64,000 bases of DNA from the NCBI RefSeq assembly GCF_017833415.1, contig NZ_JAFICC010000014.1:1-64000 (forward strand). Direction: 5' to 3'. Under the pieces are notes generated by a model, which was not told the origin of the DNA, made no database searches, and saw only the letters and a program-made list of their open reading frames with translations. Numbering within the stretch: the stretch's first letter is position 1; every line of letters begins with the position of its first letter. A program made the position numbers and the translations under genes. The DNA comes from Flavobacterium sp. 1355 (GTDB lineage: Bacteria; Bacteroidota; Bacteroidia; Flavobacteriales; Flavobacteriaceae). Of this stretch, positions 26,956 through 35,191 are shown piece by piece.

Positions 26956-28383
26956 ATGGCTTCAAAACCAAGCATACCACAAGGAACAAGAGATTTTTCG
27001 CCAGCAGAGGTGTCAAAACGTCAATATATTATTCAGACGATAAAAGCTAATTTTGAGAAATTTGGTTTTCAGCCAATAGAAACTCCTTCGTTCGAAAATT
27101 CAGATACCCTGATGGGGAAATATGGAGAAGAAGGGGATCGTTTGATTTTTAAAATATTGAATTCAGGTAATTTTTTCTTCAATAAAAATAAAATTGAATT
27201 ACCGGAATCTATTGAAGCCCTGCAAACTAATTCTGCCGAAACCATCGATTTAAATCAAAGAATTGAACTGAATAAATTTACAGGAAAAATTTCTGAAAAA
27301 GCATTGCGTTACGATTTGACAGTTCCGTTTGCAAGATACGTAGTACAGCACCAAAACGAAATTGAATTTCCTTTTAAAAGATATCAAATTCAGCCGGTTT
27401 GGAGAGCTGATCGCCCGCAAAGAGGACGATACAGAGAATTTTACCAATGTGATGCTGATGTTGTAGGTTCAAAATCATTATGGCAGGAGGTAGAATTGGT
27501 TCAGTTGTATGACGCTGTTTTTACTTCTTTAGGTTTAGAAGGCGTAACTATTAAAATCAATAACAGAAAAATATTATCCGGAATTGCCGAAGTCATTGGA
27601 GCTTCAGATAAATTAATTGATTTTACAGTCGCCTTAGATAAACTAGATAAAATTGGTGAAGATGGTGTAAAAAAGGAAATGATTGAAAAAGGTATTGCAG
27701 AAGAAGCTCTGGTTAAAGTGCAACCGCTTTTTAATTTTACAGGAACTTTTACAGATAAAATAAATCAACTTTCTGATTTATTAGCTTCATCAGAAATTGG
27801 AATGAAAGGTGTTGAAGAGCTTAAATTTATTTGTGACAATGTTGCAGTTTTAGGATTATCAACAGCGATACTAGACCTTGATGTGACTTTGGCACGCGGT
27901 TTAAATTATTATACAGGAGCAATTTTTGAAGTGGCGGCACCAAAAACCATAAAAATGGGTTCAATTGGCGGAGGCGGAAGATACGATGACTTAACGGGTA
28001 TTTTTGGTTTAAAGGATATGAGTGGTGTTGGAATCTCTTTTGGTCTGGATCGTATTTATTTGGTTTTAGAAGAATTGCAATTGTTTCCTGAAACTGTGTC
28101 AGCAACTTCAAAAGCAATATTTATCAATTATGGTGATAAAGAAGCTTTGTATGCTTCACAGGCAATTCAGAAATTGAGAAAAGAAAATATAAAAGTAGAA
28201 TTGTATCCTGATAATGTAAAAGTGGGAAAACAATTTCAATACGCCGATAAACGCCTGATTCCGTTTGCTGTAATTGCAGGCGATCAGGAAATTGCATCGA
28301 ATTCTTATTCGCTTAAAAATTTAGTTTCGGGCGAACAGGTTTCTGTAGATTTTGAAGGATTGAAAAATGCTTTGTTAGGTTAA
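26956..28383 (+). CDS. hisS: Histidyl-tRNA synthetase
   Basis: Class II synthetase charging tRNA-His. The N-terminus PSIPQGTRDFSP is the family start. Motif 2 is around QPVWRADRPQRGRYREFYQCD, quoted in part. The histidine motif LDVTLARGLNYYTGAIFE is near residue 310 and motif 3 GISFGLDRIYLVL near 360. The anticodon-binding domain is C-terminal (390-475). At 475 aa it is slightly longer than E. coli HisS, owing to an insert near 70-100. tRNA-Trp follows 119 bp downstream. Confidence 0.96.
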   Translation: MASKPSIPQGTRDFSPAEVSKRQYIIQTIKANFEKFGFQPIETPSFENSDTLMGKYGEEGDRLIFKILNSGNFFFNKNKIELPESIEALQTNSAETIDLNQRIELNKFTGKISEKALRYDLTVPFARYVVQHQNEIEFPFKRYQIQPVWRADRPQRGRYREFYQCDADVVGSKSLWQEVELVQLYDAVFTSLGLEGVTIKINNRKILSGIAEVIGASDKLIDFTVALDKLDKIGEDGVKKEMIEKGIAEEALVKVQPLFNFTGTFTDKINQLSDLLASSEIGMKGVEELKFICDNVAVLGLSTAILDLDVTLARGLNYYTGAIFEVAAPKTIKMGSIGGGGRYDDLTGIFGLKDMSGVGISFGLDRIYLVLEELQLFPETVSATSKAIFINYGDKEALYASQAIQKLRKENIKVELYPDNVKVGKQFQYADKRLIPFAVIAGDQEIASNSYSLKNLVSGEQVSVDFEGLKNALLG

Positions 28384-28502
28384 TTGTTTGGAACGAAGGT
28401 TTTTGCCGAAACTGTACAGATTTAAAGGGTTTTCTTTTTAAATCTCTGCCTGAAATAGTTGCCAGGGACGGAAAAAAACTTTTAATTTGCCGACCTTAAG
28501 TT

Positions 28503-28573
28503 ACGGGCGTAGTTCAAGGGTAGAATAGCGGTCTCCAAAACCGTTGATGGGGGTTCGAATCCCTCCGCCCGTG
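28503..28573 (+). tRNA. tRNA-Trp (anticodon CCA)
   Basis: The acceptor arms ACGGGCG and CGCCCGT pair fully. The D arm is GTTC/GAAT, the anticodon stem GCGGT/ACCGT with loop CTCCAAA (anticodon CCA), and the T arm GGGGG/CCCTC with TTCGAAT. The discriminator is G. The 3' CCA is not encoded. No other tRNA is adjacent. Confidence 0.96.
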
Positions 28574-28870
28574 CAATTAGCAATGCTTATTAAATCTTTG
28601 TAAGGGACTTTAGAGGATACAATAAAATAGAATAAAAAAAGCTTCGCCTAAATGCAGACGAAGCTTTTTTTTAATATAAGGTAAACTTGAATTAATAATT
28701 ATTTATAAAGCCGAGGCTAACCCTTAAATTCAATTTTGATAGGTAACAATTTAGTTTCCAACTTTGGAATTCAAATATACTACAAACTCAAACGTAATAG
28801 TCTTAAAATTATACTAAATTTTTTAAGTGTATTTTTGTTTTTAAAGTGCTCAATTTAAATATAGTGACAA
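28574..28870. other. Gene-free stretch after tRNA-Trp
   Basis: About 300 bp with no credible ORF. It contains one terminator hairpin at 28636-28672 and otherwise AT-rich sequence up to the grpE promoter. Confidence 0.5.
28636..28672 (+). terminator. Terminator after tRNA-Trp
   Basis: AAGCTTCG pairs with CGAAGCTT over a 12-nt loop, followed by eight T. It is about 65 nt after the tRNA. Confidence 0.8.
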
Positions 28871-28903
28871 TTTGACATTTTAAAAGATTTGGCAGTACTT
28901 TTG
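28871..28903 (+). promoter_or_regulatory. Complete -33/-7 promoter of grpE-dnaJ
   Basis: TTTG at 28871-28874 and TACTTTTG at 28896-28903 with a 21-nt spacer: the best match to the Bacteroidota primary promoter consensus in the window. It lies over the first codons of a longer possible GrpE frame and therefore decides the start. No CIRCE element is visible. Confidence 0.8.
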
Positions 28904-28924
28904 CAATCTAAAAGAAGAATAAAA

Positions 28925-29503
28925 ATGAAGTTTAAGAATATTTTTAAAAATAAAAGTAATATGACTACGGAAAATACAGAATTCGATCAGGAATTAGACG
29001 ATGTAACGTTAGAGAACAATGCCAACGGAGAACAGTTAATTGTTGAAGAATTAAGTGTTGAAGAGCAATTGGCTCAAGACTTGGCAAAGGAAAAAGATAA
29101 GTTTTTGAGATTATTTGCCGAATTTGAAAATTACAAAAAAAGAACTTCAAAAGAACGTATCGATTTGTTTAAAACTGCAAATCAGGAAGTTTTGTTAGCC
29201 ATGCTTCCTGTTTTGGATGATTTTGACAGAGCGACAGTAGAAATCAACAAGTCTGACGATGACAATTTGAAAAAAGGAGTAGAATTGATTCACGAAAAAC
29301 TAAAAAGCACTTTGGTTGCAAAAGGTTTAGAGCAAGTTGAAGTAAGAGCGGGTGATGCTTTTAATGCTGACTTTGCAGAAGCAATTACTCAAATTCCTGC
29401 ACCTTCTGAAAAATTGAAAGGTAAAATTGTTGATGTTATAGAAAAAGGATACAAATTAGGAGACAAAATTATTCGTTTCCCTAAAGTAGTAATCGGAAAC
29501 TAA
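28925..29503 (+). CDS. grpE: Nucleotide exchange factor GrpE
   Basis: Exchange factor for DnaK. A charged N-terminal part (1-50) leads into the long helix (about 50-110, KDKFLRLFAEFENYKKRTSKE) and the beta domain (DVIEKGYKLGDKIIRFPKVVIG). I choose ATG 28925 (192 aa). A TTG at 28889 would add 12 residues, but it lies inside the promoter, upstream of the expected transcript start. dnaJ follows after 89 bp. Confidence 0.95.
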   Translation: MKFKNIFKNKSNMTTENTEFDQELDDVTLENNANGEQLIVEELSVEEQLAQDLAKEKDKFLRLFAEFENYKKRTSKERIDLFKTANQEVLLAMLPVLDDFDRATVEINKSDDDNLKKGVELIHEKLKSTLVAKGLEQVEVRAGDAFNADFAEAITQIPAPSEKLKGKIVDVIEKGYKLGDKIIRFPKVVIGN

Positions 29504-29592
29504 AAAGAAAATTAGATTCCTGAGCTCAATTAATAAAATTGAATTTTGGAATTTATCCAGATAATTATCAGGATTGGAATTTAATCTAAATT

Positions 29593-30702
29593 ATGAAAAA
29601 AGATTTTTACGAAATACTTGGCATTTCAAAAAATGCCGATGCTGCCGAAATTAAAAAAGCGTATAGAAAAAGCGCGCTGAAATATCACCCTGATAAAAAT
29701 CCGGGCGACAAAGAGGCAGAAGAAAACTTTAAACTGGCGGCAGAAGCGTATGAAGTTTTAAGTGATCCGAACAAAAAAGCTAAATACGATCAATACGGAC
29801 ATCAGGCATTTGATGGTTCCGGAGGATTTGGCGGTGGTCACGGCGGTATGAATATGGATGACATTTTCAGCCAGTTTGGTGACATTTTTGGTGGCGGATT
29901 TGGAGGTTTCGGCGGAGGCGGAGGCGGTCCTCGTCGCGCCAAAGGAAGTAATCTTAGAATTAAAGTTAAATTAACTTTAGAAGAGATTGCAAATGGAGTT
30001 GAGAAAAAAGTAAAAGTAAAACGTAAAGTTCAGGCAAAAGGAGCTACATACAAAACTTGTACTACTTGTAATGGTCAGGGTCAGGTGATGCGTGTTACAA
30101 ACACCATTTTAGGAAGAATGCAATCTGCATCTACATGTCCGACTTGTGGTGGTTCTGGACAAATTTTAGATAAAAAACCTTCTGAGGCAGATGCTCAGGG
30201 AATGGTAATAGAAGATGAAACAGTATCAATAAAAATTCCTGCCGGAGTAGTGGACGGAATGCAGCTTAAAGTTTCTAACAAAGGAAACGATGCACCAGGA
30301 AACAGTATTCCAGGAGATTTGATTGTTGCCATTGAAGAATTAGAACACGAATTCCTGAAACGTGAAGGAGAAAATATCCATTTTGACTTGTATATTAGTT
30401 TCCCTGAAGCTGTATTAGGAGTTTCTAAGGATATCGAAGCCATAAACGGAAAAGTTCGTATTAAACTGGAAGAAGGAATTCAGTCTGGAAAAATCTTAAG
30501 ATTAAAAGGAAAAGGTATTCCAAGTATCAACGGTTACGGAAGTGGTGATTTACTGGTTCACGTAAATGTTTGGACTCCAAAAACATTAAACAAAGAACAA
30601 AAGCAATTTTTTGAAAACGCTTTAAACGACGATCACTTTGCTCCGAGTCCTGAAAAATCAGAAAAATCATTTTTTGAAAAAGTAAAAGATATGTTTTCAT
30701 AA
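29593..30702 (+). CDS. dnaJ: Chaperone DnaJ with only two zinc motifs
   Basis: Hsp40 co-chaperone of DnaK. The J domain (1-70) has HPD at 32-34. The Gly/Phe-rich linker covers 75-115. The cysteine-rich region holds only two CxxCxGxG motifs (Cys156-Cys159 and Cys182-Cys185) instead of the usual four, so at most one zinc site can form; no other cysteine pairs lie there. The C-terminal substrate domains (about 205-360) are complete. At 369 aa it is near normal length. It is co-transcribed with grpE, and a strong terminator follows. Confidence 0.95.
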   Translation: MKKDFYEILGISKNADAAEIKKAYRKSALKYHPDKNPGDKEAEENFKLAAEAYEVLSDPNKKAKYDQYGHQAFDGSGGFGGGHGGMNMDDIFSQFGDIFGGGFGGFGGGGGGPRRAKGSNLRIKVKLTLEEIANGVEKKVKVKRKVQAKGATYKTCTTCNGQGQVMRVTNTILGRMQSASTCPTCGGSGQILDKKPSEADAQGMVIEDETVSIKIPAGVVDGMQLKVSNKGNDAPGNSIPGDLIVAIEELEHEFLKREGENIHFDLYISFPEAVLGVSKDIEAINGKVRIKLEEGIQSGKILRLKGKGIPSINGYGSGDLLVHVNVWTPKTLNKEQKQFFENALNDDHFAPSPEKSEKSFFEKVKDMFS

Positions 30703-30734
30703 TCGGACTTTTTCTAAAATGTTAAAATAATTTT

Positions 30735-30774
30735 AAAAAACCCATCCTAAGATAAATATAGGATGGGTTTTTTG
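30735..30774 (+). terminator. Terminator of grpE-dnaJ
   Basis: A 13-bp stem, AAAACCCATCCTA against TAGGATGGGTTTT, with six T at the end, 32 nt after the dnaJ stop. Confidence 0.9.
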
Positions 30775-30864
30775 TTGAATAGTAATAAGTTTCGCTTCGA
30801 ATTATTTACTTTTACACACGCAGACCGCAAAAGGTCAAACTGACGCAGAAATTCTAAAAATAGC

Positions 30865-31794
30865 ATGAGCAACTTACTCGAAGTACATAAAGTCGTAAAA
30901 CAATACGGCGACTATGTAGCGCTTAACGAAGTTTCATTAAATGTTCCCAAAGGAAGCATTTATGGACTATTAGGTCCTAATGGAGCCGGAAAAACTTCTC
31001 TGATTCGAATTATAAACCAAATAACGCTGCCGGATAGTGGTGAAGTGATTTTGGATGGAGAAAAATTACAGCCAAAACATGTACAGACTATTGGATATCT
31101 TCCGGAAGAAAGAGGTTTATACAGCACAATGAAAGTGGGAGAGCAATGCCTGTATCTGGCACAAATGAAAGGACTTTCTAAAGCTGAAGCTAAAATACAG
31201 TTGGAATATTGGTTCGAACGTTTAGAAATTCAAGGCTGGTGGAATAAAAAAATCCAGGAACTTTCTAAGGGAATGGCGCAAAAAATTCAATTCGTGGTTT
31301 GTGTTTTGCATAAACCAAAGTTGTTGATTTTTGATGAGCCTTTCTCCGGTTTTGACCCTGTAAATGCCAATATCATTAAGGATGAAATTCTGGCATTAAA
31401 AGAACAAGGTTCAACAATTATTTTCTCGACGCACAGAATGGAAAGTGTAGAAGAACTTTGTGATCATATTGCCCTAATCCATAAATCAAACAAATTAATC
31501 GAAGGTAAAATTGGCGATGTCAAACGCCAGTTTAAAACAAATAGTTTTGAGGTCGGAATTCTGACAAACAATGTAGAAGGCTTGATGTATGACATAACAC
31601 AAAAATTTACCGTTTCACAGGCCAATTTCAAAACGCTTAATGACGATTTAAAATTAAATATCGAAATAGGAAATGCTGCCCCAAATGAATTACTAAATGT
31701 TCTGACACAACGTGGACAAGTAACTCATTTTGTAGAAAAAATTCCGAGTATAAACGATATTTTTATTCAAACGGTTACTGAAAATAAAAAATAA
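30865..31794 (+). CDS. ABC transporter ATP-binding protein, NatA-like
   Basis: A 309-aa ATPase. Walker A is GPNGAGKT (37-44), the signature is degenerate (LSKGMAQKIQ, about 138-147), Walker B KLLIFDEPFSGFDP, and the switch His is in STHRM. A C-terminal domain of about 85 residues follows, as in Na+ or drug exporters (DUF4162). The permease gene follows, with an inverted heptamer array between them. Export substrate unknown. Confidence 0.92.
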   Translation: MSNLLEVHKVVKQYGDYVALNEVSLNVPKGSIYGLLGPNGAGKTSLIRIINQITLPDSGEVILDGEKLQPKHVQTIGYLPEERGLYSTMKVGEQCLYLAQMKGLSKAEAKIQLEYWFERLEIQGWWNKKIQELSKGMAQKIQFVVCVLHKPKLLIFDEPFSGFDPVNANIIKDEILALKEQGSTIIFSTHRMESVEELCDHIALIHKSNKLIEGKIGDVKRQFKTNSFEVGILTNNVEGLMYDITQKFTVSQANFKTLNDDLKLNIEIGNAAPNELLNVLTQRGQVTHFVEKIPSINDIFIQTVTENKK

Positions 31795-31868
31795 AATTTC
31801 AAAAAATAAATTCCAAATTCCAATTTAGAGTTGATAAATTGGAATTTGGAATTTGAAAATTAAAATAT
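31794..31868. repeat. Facing pair of AAATTCC heptamer arrays
   Basis: Five heptamers (31794-31828, core AAATTCC twice) face five reverse heptamers (31834-31868, core GGAATTT twice) over 5 nt. The inner 19 bp (31809-31827 with 31835-31853) is a perfect inverted repeat. A 25-nt stretch (31835-31859) recurs exactly at 40906-40930. The array ends 2 nt before the permease ATG. Confidence 0.85.
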
Positions 31869-31870
31869 TT

Positions 31871-33187
31871 ATGAGCATCATTTCGCTGATTATAAAAAGA
31901 GAATTTATTGCCAAAGTCCGCAATAAATCTTTTGTTGTCATGACATTTTTAAGTCCGTTATTGTTTGTGGCCATTGCAGGATTTATTGGTTATCTAAGCT
32001 CGATGAAGGCAGAAACCAAACGAATCGCAATTCATGATGAAACAGGTTTGTTTGCAGATGATTTTGTCAAACAGAACAAAAAAGACGCAGAATATAAATA
32101 TCTGAATTTATCAGAAATAAGTGTAACGGCATTAAAGGACAGTATAGCCAAAGAAAATTTTAGCGGTTTACTGGTGATTCCAAAAACAAATAACGAAAAG
32201 GATCTTGAATCAAAAATTGATTTTATTTCCAATAACAGTCCAAGTATTTCCTTTATTGAAAACACTCAGGATGTAATAGCTTTAAAAATTACCAAAATCA
32301 ATTTAGAAAAAGCCAAACTCGACACTTTATCAATTCAGAAAGCGCAGGCAAATGTAAATATTCATCTGGCTAAAGCATCAGGAGAAGAAAGTTTAAAAGG
32401 CTTAAATGAGATTAAAATAGGGATTGGCGGCGCATTTGGTTATCTTATCATGATGTTTATTATCATTTACGGAAACATGGTAATGAGAAGCGTCATAGAA
32501 GAAAAAACAAACAGAATTATCGAAATTATTATTTCGTCTGTAAAGCCATTTCAGTTAATGATTGGTAAAATTGTCGGAACTTCTCTTGCCGGATTACTGC
32601 AATTTACAATCTGGGCAATTATAGGTTTGGGGTTAATGTTTGCCGCTTCATCATTTTTTGGTGTAAATGTTGGCCCAACAGCTAGAATTTCTCCCGAAAT
32701 GATGCATTCAGCCCAACAGGAATTCTCGGGTTCAGCACAAATGTATATCACCGAATTATGGAACCTGCCAATTGCCAGTATTTTAATTGGTTTTGTAGTT
32801 TATTTTATCGGAGGATACTTTTTATATAGTTCATTTTATGCCGCAATTGGGGCAGCAGTAGATAACCAGACAGATTCCCAGCAGTTTCTTTTACCGATTA
32901 TCATGCCGCTTATTTTGAGTGTTTACATTGGTTTTTTTACTGTAGTAAACGATCCACACGGTACAATAGCTGTCGTGTTCTCAATGATTCCGTTAACATC
33001 CCCAATCGTAATGCTCATGAGACTTCCGTTTGGAGTGCCGTGGTGGCAAATAGTGATTTCGGTATCATTATTGTTTGCAACCTTTTTCCTTGTGGTTTGG
33101 TTCGCAGCAAAAATTTACCGCGTCGGTATTTTAATGTACGGCAAAAAACCAACATGGAAAGAATTGTATAGATGGCTTAAATATTAA
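31871..33187 (+). CDS. ABC transporter permease, NatB-like
   Basis: A 438-aa membrane protein (ABC-2 type). One helix lies at about 18-38, a large extracytoplasmic domain follows to about residue 180, and then about five helices. EEKTNRIIEIIISSVKPFQLMIGKI is the conserved ABC-2 cytoplasmic loop, quoted in part by its start EEKTNRIIEII. I choose ATG 31871 (MSIISLIIKRE); the longer TTG frame at 31853 begins inside the repeat hairpin. It pairs with the ATPase upstream. Confidence 0.9.
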   Translation: MSIISLIIKREFIAKVRNKSFVVMTFLSPLLFVAIAGFIGYLSSMKAETKRIAIHDETGLFADDFVKQNKKDAEYKYLNLSEISVTALKDSIAKENFSGLLVIPKTNNEKDLESKIDFISNNSPSISFIENTQDVIALKITKINLEKAKLDTLSIQKAQANVNIHLAKASGEESLKGLNEIKIGIGGAFGYLIMMFIIIYGNMVMRSVIEEKTNRIIEIIISSVKPFQLMIGKIVGTSLAGLLQFTIWAIIGLGLMFAASSFFGVNVGPTARISPEMMHSAQQEFSGSAQMYITELWNLPIASILIGFVVYFIGGYFLYSSFYAAIGAAVDNQTDSQQFLLPIIMPLILSVYIGFFTVVNDPHGTIAVVFSMIPLTSPIVMLMRLPFGVPWWQIVISVSLLFATFFLVVWFAAKIYRVGILMYGKKPTWKELYRWLKY

Positions 33188-33188
33188 C

Positions 33189-33297
33189 TTTTAAAGTTGC
33201 TAAGTTACTAAGGTTCTGAGATGCTAAGATTTTCTTAGTTTCCTGATAATAAAAGCCCTTAGAACCTTAGCAGCTCAGAATCTTAGCACCTTAAAAA
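33189..33297. repeat. Facing pair of octamer arrays (5 + 5), consensus NNNCTAAG
   Basis: Five direct octamers (33189-33228), each ending in AAG or GAG with most reading NTNCTAAG, face five reverse octamers starting CTTAG or similar (33258-33297), over a 29-nt spacer. Strict 8-bp period on both sides. It ends 3 nt before the response regulator ATG. Confidence 0.85.
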
Positions 33298-33300
33298 GAA

Positions 33301-34464
33301 ATGAGTAAAATATTAATTATAGAAGACGAAGCAGCGATCAGAAGAGTTTTGGTGAAAATTTTATCTGAAGAAAATGACACTTATCAGGTTGATGAAGCCG
33401 AAGACGGTGTTGCAGGTCTTGAGAAAATAAAAAACAACGATTACGATTTGGTTTTATGTGACATTAAAATGCCAAAAATGGACGGTGTTGAGGTTTTAGA
33501 AGAAGTAAAAAAAATAAAACCAGAGATTCCGATGGTTATGATTTCCGGTCATGGCGATATGGAAACGGCAATTCACACCATGCGTTTGGGAGCTTTTGAT
33601 TATATTTCAAAACCACCGGATTTAAACCGATTATTGAATACAGTTCGTAATGCTTTGGATAAAAAACAACTTGTAGTTGAAAATAAAATCTTAAAGAAAA
33701 AAGTCAGCAAAAATTACGAAATGGTTGGCGAAAGCGAAGCCATCAGTCATATTAAACTAATGATTGATAAAGTAGCCCAAACCGAAGCCAGAGTTTTAAT
33801 CACAGGTCCAAACGGAACCGGAAAGGAATTAGTGGCACATCAATTACATGAAAAAAGCGAACGTGCTAATTTTCCTTTGATTGAAGTAAACTGCGCCGCT
33901 ATTCCGAGTGAATTAATAGAAAGCGAATTGTTCGGTCACGTAAAAGGCGCTTTTACATCGGCAGTTAAAGATCGTGCAGGAAAATTTGAAGCAGCAGACA
34001 AAGGAACTATTTTCCTAGATGAAATAGGTGACATGAGCCTTTCGGCGCAAGCCAAAGTACTACGTGCACTTCAGGAAAGTATGATAACCAGGGTAGGAGC
34101 CGAGAAAGATATAAAAGTTGATGTGCGCGTAGTAGCGGCGACCAATAAAGATCTGAAAACAGAAATTGCAGAAGGTCGTTTTCGTGAAGATTTGTACCAT
34201 AGACTAGCTGTTATTTTAATCAAAGTTCCGCCATTGAATGAAAGACGGGATGACATTCCTGCTTTGATTAGACACTTTGCCGAGAAAATTGCTTCAGAAC
34301 AAGGAAATGTTGTTAAAGTATTTTCGCAGCCAGCCATAAAATTATTGCAGGAATATGATTGGACCGGAAACATTCGTGAGCTCCGAAATGTAGTCGAAAG
34401 GTTAATCATTTTAGGCGGAAACGAAATTTCTGAAACCGACGTAAAAATGTTTGCAAGCAAATAG
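33301..34464 (+). CDS. NtrC-type response regulator lacking a DNA-binding domain
   Basis: The receiver domain (1-120) has phospho-acceptor Asp54 and Lys104. The sigma-54-type AAA+ domain (about 140-375) has Walker A GPNGTGKE (169-176), Walker B GTIFLDEIGD (235-244) and GNIRELRN (357-364). Two oddities: the sigma-54-contacting loop reads GAFTSA (216-221) instead of GAFTGA, and the protein ends at 387 aa without the Fis-type HTH. It may act from solution on sigma-54, or not act on sigma-54 at all. No histidine kinase is adjacent. It is followed by a helicase-like gene. Confidence 0.9.
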   Translation: MSKILIIEDEAAIRRVLVKILSEENDTYQVDEAEDGVAGLEKIKNNDYDLVLCDIKMPKMDGVEVLEEVKKIKPEIPMVMISGHGDMETAIHTMRLGAFDYISKPPDLNRLLNTVRNALDKKQLVVENKILKKKVSKNYEMVGESEAISHIKLMIDKVAQTEARVLITGPNGTGKELVAHQLHEKSERANFPLIEVNCAAIPSELIESELFGHVKGAFTSAVKDRAGKFEAADKGTIFLDEIGDMSLSAQAKVLRALQESMITRVGAEKDIKVDVRVVAATNKDLKTEIAEGRFREDLYHRLAVILIKVPPLNERRDDIPALIRHFAEKIASEQGNVVKVFSQPAIKLLQEYDWTGNIRELRNVVERLIILGGNEISETDVKMFASK

Positions 34465-34472
34465 TGATTCTG

Positions 34473-34507
34473 GAATCTAAATTCTAAAATCATAAATCTA
34501 AAATAGA
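34473..34507. repeat. Five AAATCTA heptamers before the DEAD-like gene
   Basis: Five consecutive heptamers of consensus AAATCTA (the fourth matches exactly), ending 2 nt before the ATG at 34510. A two-heptamer remnant (35177-35190) sits before the next gene's ATG at 35192. Confidence 0.8.
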
Positions 34508-34509
34508 AA

Positions 34510-35172
34510 ATGAAACTAAAAAAAATAAACGAGAAATTACAAGACGCATTAATTGAGAATGGATTAACTGAAGCAAACATATTGCAGCAGGAAACTTTTT
34601 CGACTATAAAAAGCGGTGCCGACTGTATTGTTCTTTCTCCCGCAGGAAGCGGAAAATCAACTACAATAGTGCTAAATGTAATTCAGCAATTGGCAGGAAA
34701 AGTAGAAGAATCTCCAAGGGCTTTGATTATTGTAGAAGACAAAACGAAAGTTTTGGAAATGGTAGAACTTTTTGCGAAATACGGAAAATATACTAACCTT
34801 GAAGTTTATGGTGTTCACGACAAAGGAGATATGGATTACGATAAAAACTATATTTCAACCGGAATAGATGTTTTGATTGGGACACCAAATAAATTGAGCG
34901 ATATGTTTACAACCGCCGGTTACAACGTAAATCGTTTAAAAATGTTTATTCTGGATGATGCAGATCCGATTTTGAAACTGCGTCACGAAACCAAAATCAT
35001 GCGTATTTCTAATAGTATCACCAAAGTACAGCGAATTATTTTTGCAGAAGAACTGACAGAGCGTATTGAAATTCTGGCAGATAAAATGTTGCTGGAACCT
35101 TTTCTTTTTGATATGGATGAAGAAGGAGATGAAGAACTTGACGAAGAAGAAGATCAGATTCAAGAGGAGTAA
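34510..35172 (+). CDS. DEAD-box-like protein with only the first RecA lobe
   Basis: A 220-aa protein resembling RecA domain 1 of DEAD-box helicases. A Q-motif-like Gln27, motif I SPAGSGKST (43-51), motif Ib TPNKL (125-129) and motif II DDAD (149-152, in place of DEAD) are seen; motif III SAT is replaced by FAE (178-180). The second RecA lobe (motifs IV-VI) is absent and the protein ends in an acidic tail (about 202-220). It can probably bind ATP but is unlikely to unwind RNA. It is packed between the response regulator and a hydrolase in an apparent operon. Confidence 0.75.
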   Translation: MKLKKINEKLQDALIENGLTEANILQQETFSTIKSGADCIVLSPAGSGKSTTIVLNVIQQLAGKVEESPRALIIVEDKTKVLEMVELFAKYGKYTNLEVYGVHDKGDMDYDKNYISTGIDVLIGTPNKLSDMFTTAGYNVNRLKMFILDDADPILKLRHETKIMRISNSITKVQRIIFAEELTERIEILADKMLLEPFLFDMDEEGDEELDEEEDQIQEE

Positions 35173-35191
35173 ATCGGAATCATAAATCTAC

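Noticed and set aside
33189..33297. CRISPR-like array
   Set aside because: The units are only 8 bp with no spacers, and the halves face each other; no cas genes.
34071..34580. 169-aa minus-strand frame across the response regulator and DEAD-like gene
   Set aside because: Antisense shadow of two real genes that have clear family motifs; no promoter or family signal of its own.
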